Source: Phycisphaerae bacterium (GTDB lineage: Bacteria > Planctomycetota > Phycisphaerae > UBA1845). From it: 64,000 nucleotides of DNA. Each line of letters begins with the position of its first letter. Positions within the stretch are counted from its first letter, which is position 1. The position numbers were made by a program, and so were the translations under genes. The DNA is taken from assembly GCA_029260215.1 (NCBI GenBank), contig JAJDDQ010000021.1:1-64000 (forward strand). Reading direction: 5' to 3'. Under the pieces are notes generated by a model, which was not told the origin of the DNA, ran no database searches, and was given only the letters and a program-made list of their open reading frames with translations. Positions 61,294 through 64,000 of this stretch are shown piece by piece.

Positions 61294-61901
61294 TCAAGTA
61301 ACTCCACGAGAGGCGATTCCCCTCAAACCCCTATGATACTGGAAGGAGAGTCGCCACTCCATACTACGCTCGAATGCGAAATCGGTGGCGATTGGATAGC
61401 ACGTTGCCGCGAAAGTAGGAAATCCGTAAGCGCAGGGTGATGCAGTTGTTGTCGGCGTCAACAAGCATACTTGAAGACATGCATCACAGCTTGACTCAAA
61501 TGACCGGTTGAATCGGAACCATGTCCATCGAATTCAAACCCATCCAACGTGGCCTCCGTATCATCTACGATTCGGGAGGTATTGGCGACATTCAGACGTG
61601 AACTTGACGCTTCGACGGTACACCCACACGTTGCTGCCGGACCGATCAAGCGCCATTCAGAAACTGCCGGACTTCTCACAACCCGAACGCAATGTTGCCA
61701 AAGCGACCGGTACGCATGATGTAGCGCTCGCTGATTCTGACTCGGCGTCCTGCTTGGGGCTACAGGGACAATCAACAGAGGCGCAGGTAGACGCTGGTGG
61801 ACAAGACACGCCGAAGTGTCACCCGCCCAGCACACCGAAGAAACTCTGTAAATCACGGGGGAAACGCCGTTTTGACCGGAAATCCAGGCGTTCAACATCA
61901 A
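61294..61901. other. Right part of the island with a recombinase remnant
   Basis: It contains the tyrosine recombinase fragment (61580-61681) and upstream and downstream degenerate sequence with stops in all frames. No whole gene. Confidence 0.55.
61580..61681 (+). pseudogene. C-terminal fragment of a tyrosine recombinase (integrase)
   Basis: YWRHSDVNLTLRRYTHTLLP then DRSSAIQKLPDFS is the end of a planctomycete-type tyrosine recombinase. The Tyr of RRYTHTL is the catalytic nucleophile and RHSD is the conserved His box. No N-terminal part with the Arg and HxxR motif was seen in the window. It lies about 220 bases from the tRNA gene, as integrase genes do in islands, so the element has lost its own mobility. 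Confidence 0.8.
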
Positions 61902-61951
61902 AGCCAGCGAAGGGACTCGAACCCATGACCTGCGGTTTACAAAACCGCTGC
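61900..61951 (-). repeat. Proximal attachment site inside tRNA-Thr
   Basis: The 3' part of the intact tRNA-Thr gene, sharing 51 of 52 bases with 51616-51667 in direct orientation. Together the copies bound a 10,284-bp segment. Confidence 0.9.
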
Positions 61952-61974
61952 TCTACCAACTGAGCTACGCTGGC
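61902..61974 (-). tRNA. tRNA-Thr (anticodon UGU)
   Basis: Reading the minus strand: acceptor GCCAGCG pairs with CGCTGGC; D arm with AGCTCAGTTGGTAGAGC; anticodon stem GCGGT/ACCGC with loop TTTGTAA, anticodon TGT; variable loop AGGTC; T arm GGGTTCGAGTCCC. All arms fold, 73 nt, discriminator base T. CCA is not encoded. It is the integration site of the adjacent island and remains whole. Confidence 0.95.
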
Positions 61975-62506
61975 AAGAATGTCGTAAACCGTTATATGAT
62001 AGCTGTTTACGATCCAATCCTCGTCGTCGCCCATTTTCCCACCTCGATATATTGGAAAACGAGGGGAAAACGTGCCTATCCTGCACAACAATCAAATCGA
62101 CGCGTTGGGCAGGAAACGATCCCTTCATGCCAGCCTTCAAAGAAGGCAATGCCCAAGCCGACAGGACCGACGGTCGCAAGTCTATCATTATTCGCGTTGC
62201 GAGCAACGGTCAGGTCGCCTGCCAAAGGATCCACCTCAAGCCGATCCATCACCGGCACGCCTGTCGTCGTGCCCGAGCGACCGTGTCCCGCAATGAGCGA
62301 TCCGACAGCGCCCTGTACTCCGACACACCTTAATTGATGAGTCGGGTGGCATAGCTGGGCGCAGCGTAGCCATGATTACACCACTGGTGCAACATATCCG
62401 CCATCGAGGCGTTGCATGCCACTCATCGCTTGCAGATCTGTTGTGACGCGACAGGAGAAAGATCGCGTAGCGTTAAGACTGAAGCTGAGTTCTTGTTGTA
62501 TGCTTG
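61975..62506. other. Intergenic region upstream of tRNA-Thr
   Basis: It holds the presumed promoter of the tRNA and a partial repeat F copy (62322-62335). Several overlapping frames exist, but none resembles a protein. It ends at the stop codon of the beta-helix gene. Confidence 0.5.
62322..62335 (+). repeat. Repeat family F, partial copy 4
   Basis: GACACACCTTAATT matches the core of the copies at 25501-25526 and 25775-25796. It is too short to be sure by itself. Confidence 0.35.
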
Positions 62507-64000
62507 TCAGAGCGATCCCCCCGAGGGTGCTTCGTATGCCCCGATGTCAACGATGGGAGGTGTGCCTTGGCCTGTGTCGGTGGTGTTGACGTCGTCCGTG
62601 AATCGTGGACCGCCACCCAGATCGGTGGTCAGACCGAGAAGCAACGGTGGGGCGTTGTTACCCGCGTCGATGCACGGCGCCCCGACACCGAGGCGGAAAT
62701 CGTTGGTGTTCTCGTCGATGAAGAGCGGGTCAAGATCAATGTTCATCAAGCCGGGGAACACGGATTGGTCGCCGGGGATGTCGTCCTGAATGCAACTGAA
62801 CGTGACGCTCGTCCCGTCGGAACCACCACTTATTTGCTGCGAAAGTACGGCACCGGATGAGGCGGTGTTACCCCAGAGAATCGTATTGGTGACGGTTGAG
62901 CTGGTCTGGCCGAAATCGTAAAACCGGATTCCGCCGTTGAAAAAGGCCGTGTTCTGAGAGACGGTGCTGTTGATCAGATCGACGCCAGCCTCGTCCGAGC
63001 AGAAGACAGCGCCGCCAGTGTCGTCGGCAGTATTGTCGTGAAAGAGACTGTTAGCGATTTCGGATGAGCTGAAGTCGCCATTGTAAATCGCGCCGCCGTG
63101 GCCGCTGCACTCGCCGCCTCGTGCAGTGTTGCCGGAGAACACGGACGATGTGATGGCTGTGTTGCTCGTGCCCGTGCAGGCCATTGCTCCGCCTTTTTCC
63201 GCACTGTTGTCCGTAAAGGTGGAGTCGAAGAACATTGGCCCGCTGTCTGCGTTGAAGACCGCACCGCCGTCGGAGCAGATTTGAACGGTCATGTTCGAGT
63301 CAAACGTGCAGTTCGTGTAAACGCCGCTGCTCGCCTGATTTGCAACAGCGCCGCCGTCCAACGTCGTTGACATGTTGCCGCTGATTGTTGTGTCCATCAC
63401 CGAAGCGGTCGAGGCTGAATTGTAGACGGCACCTCCGGTCTTGGCTGTATTTCCGGTGAACGTGCAGCCTGTGGCTGTGTAGTTCGCGGAGTCGTGGGCC
63501 ATGGCACCGCCCGGTCCAATGGTCGCTCTGTTGTTTGTGAAAGTGCAACGAGTGAAGGTTGGGTTTCCACTCTTGTTTCCTACACCTCCGCCGGAACCGC
63601 CATTGAACGCGGTGTTGCTGGTGAACTCGCAATCAGACAGTGTCGGGTTGGCGCTTGTCATAAAGAGGCCGCCGCCTCCGACCTGGGCGGTGTTGCTCCG
63701 AAACGTGCAGTTGTCGATGTTCGGATTGATGGAGTCGACGTACAAGCCTCCGCCGGAGCCGTTGCTGGAATCGGCGGAAGCGGCTGTGTTGCCATCGAAC
63801 AGGCATCGCGTGAGTGGGACATTGTCGGTGCTGCCGATGGCCAGGTACATGCCGCCGCCGTCGATACTCCGATTCGTGGTGAATGCGCAGTCGGTGTAAG
63901 CGCTGTCGTCGCCGGATTGGTCGAAGACCGCACCGCCGGCACCGATGGTGGAGGTTGTGATGTTGTTGGTGAAAGCGCAGTTCGACGCAAAGACCGTGCC
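62507..64000 (-). CDS. Secreted right-handed beta-helix protein, choice-of-anchor Q type (5' end beyond the window)
   Basis: At least 497 residues; the N terminus lies past the right edge, because the frame stays open to 64000. The body repeats a unit of about 20-25 residues such as CTFRSNTAQVGGGGLFM, CEFTSNTAFNGGSGGGV and CTFTNNRATIGPGGAMA, the pattern of parallel beta-helix (pectin lyase-like, Pmp-like) surface proteins. The C-terminal end (LTTDLGGGPRFTDDVNTTDT, GQGTPPIVDIGAYE) is the choice-of-anchor Q domain. The protein is probably anchored at, or released from, the cell surface and may bind or cut polysaccharides or adhere. No catalytic triad is identifiable. Confidence 0.88.
   Translation of the reverse strand, partial: GTVFASNCAFTNNITTSTIGAGGAVFDQSGDDSAYTDCAFTTNRSIDGGGMYLAIGSTDNVPLTRCLFDGNTAASADSSNGSGGGLYVDSINPNIDNCTFRSNTAQVGGGGLFMTSANPTLSDCEFTSNTAFNGGSGGGVGNKSGNPTFTRCTFTNNRATIGPGGAMAHDSANYTATGCTFTGNTAKTGGAVYNSASTASVMDTTISGNMSTTLDGGAVANQASSGVYTNCTFDSNMTVQICSDGGAVFNADSGPMFFDSTFTDNSAEKGGAMACTGTSNTAITSSVFSGNTARGGECSGHGGAIYNGDFSSSEIANSLFHDNTADDTGGAVFCSDEAGVDLINSTVSQNTAFFNGGIRFYDFGQTSSTVTNTILWGNTASSGAVLSQQISGGSDGTSVTFSCIQDDIPGDQSVFPGLMNIDLDPLFIDENTNDFRLGVGAPCIDAGNNAPPLLLGLTTDLGGGPRFTDDVNTTDTGQGTPPIVDIGAYEAPSGGSL

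Noticed and set aside
61508-61963. A 151-codon frame across the right island edge as a whole gene
   Set aside because: Only the central part matches a tyrosine recombinase C terminus; the rest is intergenic and antisense tRNA sequence, so it is a remnant.
1-64000. CRISPR array
   Set aside because: No set of regularly spaced repeats was seen; the dispersed repeats are single copies in separate gaps.

Overview
The window reads as about 64 kb of chromosome from a GC-rich bacterium, most probably a member of the Planctomycetota (Phycisphaerae or a related class). This is inferred from the gene families, not proven. The clues are a secreted protein ending in a dockerin-like aspartate repeat, a lipoprotein joining PKD-like domains to a cyclophilin, a beta-helix protein of the choice-of-anchor Q type, a membrane pyrophosphatase with a long insertion, DUF2330, a BldC-like regulator, and many short palindromic repeats between genes.

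Layout. 0.9-7.4 kb: secreted cyclophilin (-), then a tight plus-strand run purB-pyrE-formyltransferase-PIG-L deacetylase, followed by a STAS antagonist and an RsbW-like kinase. 7.5-16 kb (-): purH, a lipoprotein, a beta-propeller protein, a TlpA-like thioredoxin, an aminotransferase and a dockerin-tailed secreted protein. 16.3-21.9 kb: hppA (-) diverges from apt and a DASS-type anion transporter (+). 22.3-26.2 kb: an N6-adenine methyltransferase coupled to a PIN-domain nuclease, then a repeat-rich stretch with two gene relics (thiol peroxidase, REP-associated transposase). 26.2-31.8 kb: acyl-CoA dehydrogenase-like protein (+), beta-CASP metallo-hydrolase, hutI and a DUF2330 protein (-). 31.9-33.5 kb: a frameshifted IS110-family element that appears to split a dispersed repeat. 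33.8-38.4 kb: RND efflux pair. 38.6-40.9 kb: BldC-like regulator, FHA-GAF-PP2C phosphatase, MazG-like protein. 41.1-45.7 kb: a four-gene envelope-glycan modification cluster. 45.7-51.5 kb: an orphan protein, mrp, a sensor kinase/response regulator pair with a lipoprotein, and a 58-residue coil protein.

51.6-62.0 kb is the most interesting part. An intact tRNA-Thr(UGU) gene lies at its right end. A 52-bp copy of the tRNA 3' half, with one mismatch, lies 10.3 kb away at its left end in direct orientation, and the C-terminal remnant of a tyrosine recombinase sits just inside the tRNA. This is the layout of a genomic island integrated at a tRNA 3' end. Its cargo is a DNA-damage toolkit: a UvrD/Rep-type helicase, the ImuA-ImuB-DnaE2 translesion mutasome and an SRAP (YedK/HMCES) abasic-site protein. 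The last 1.5 kb holds the 3' part of a large secreted beta-helix protein that runs off the right edge.

How genes work together: purB, purH, apt and pyrE are nucleotide synthesis and salvage enzymes. The STAS and RsbW-like pair at 6.6-7.4 kb and the PP2C phosphatase at 39-40.6 kb are the parts of a partner-switching relay. The formyltransferase and PIG-L deacetylase could act in sequence on amino sugars. The 41-45.7 kb cluster is translationally coupled and probably decorates a surface polymer. No CRISPR array or rRNA gene was seen, and the tRNA-Thr gene with its fragment is the only tRNA signal found.
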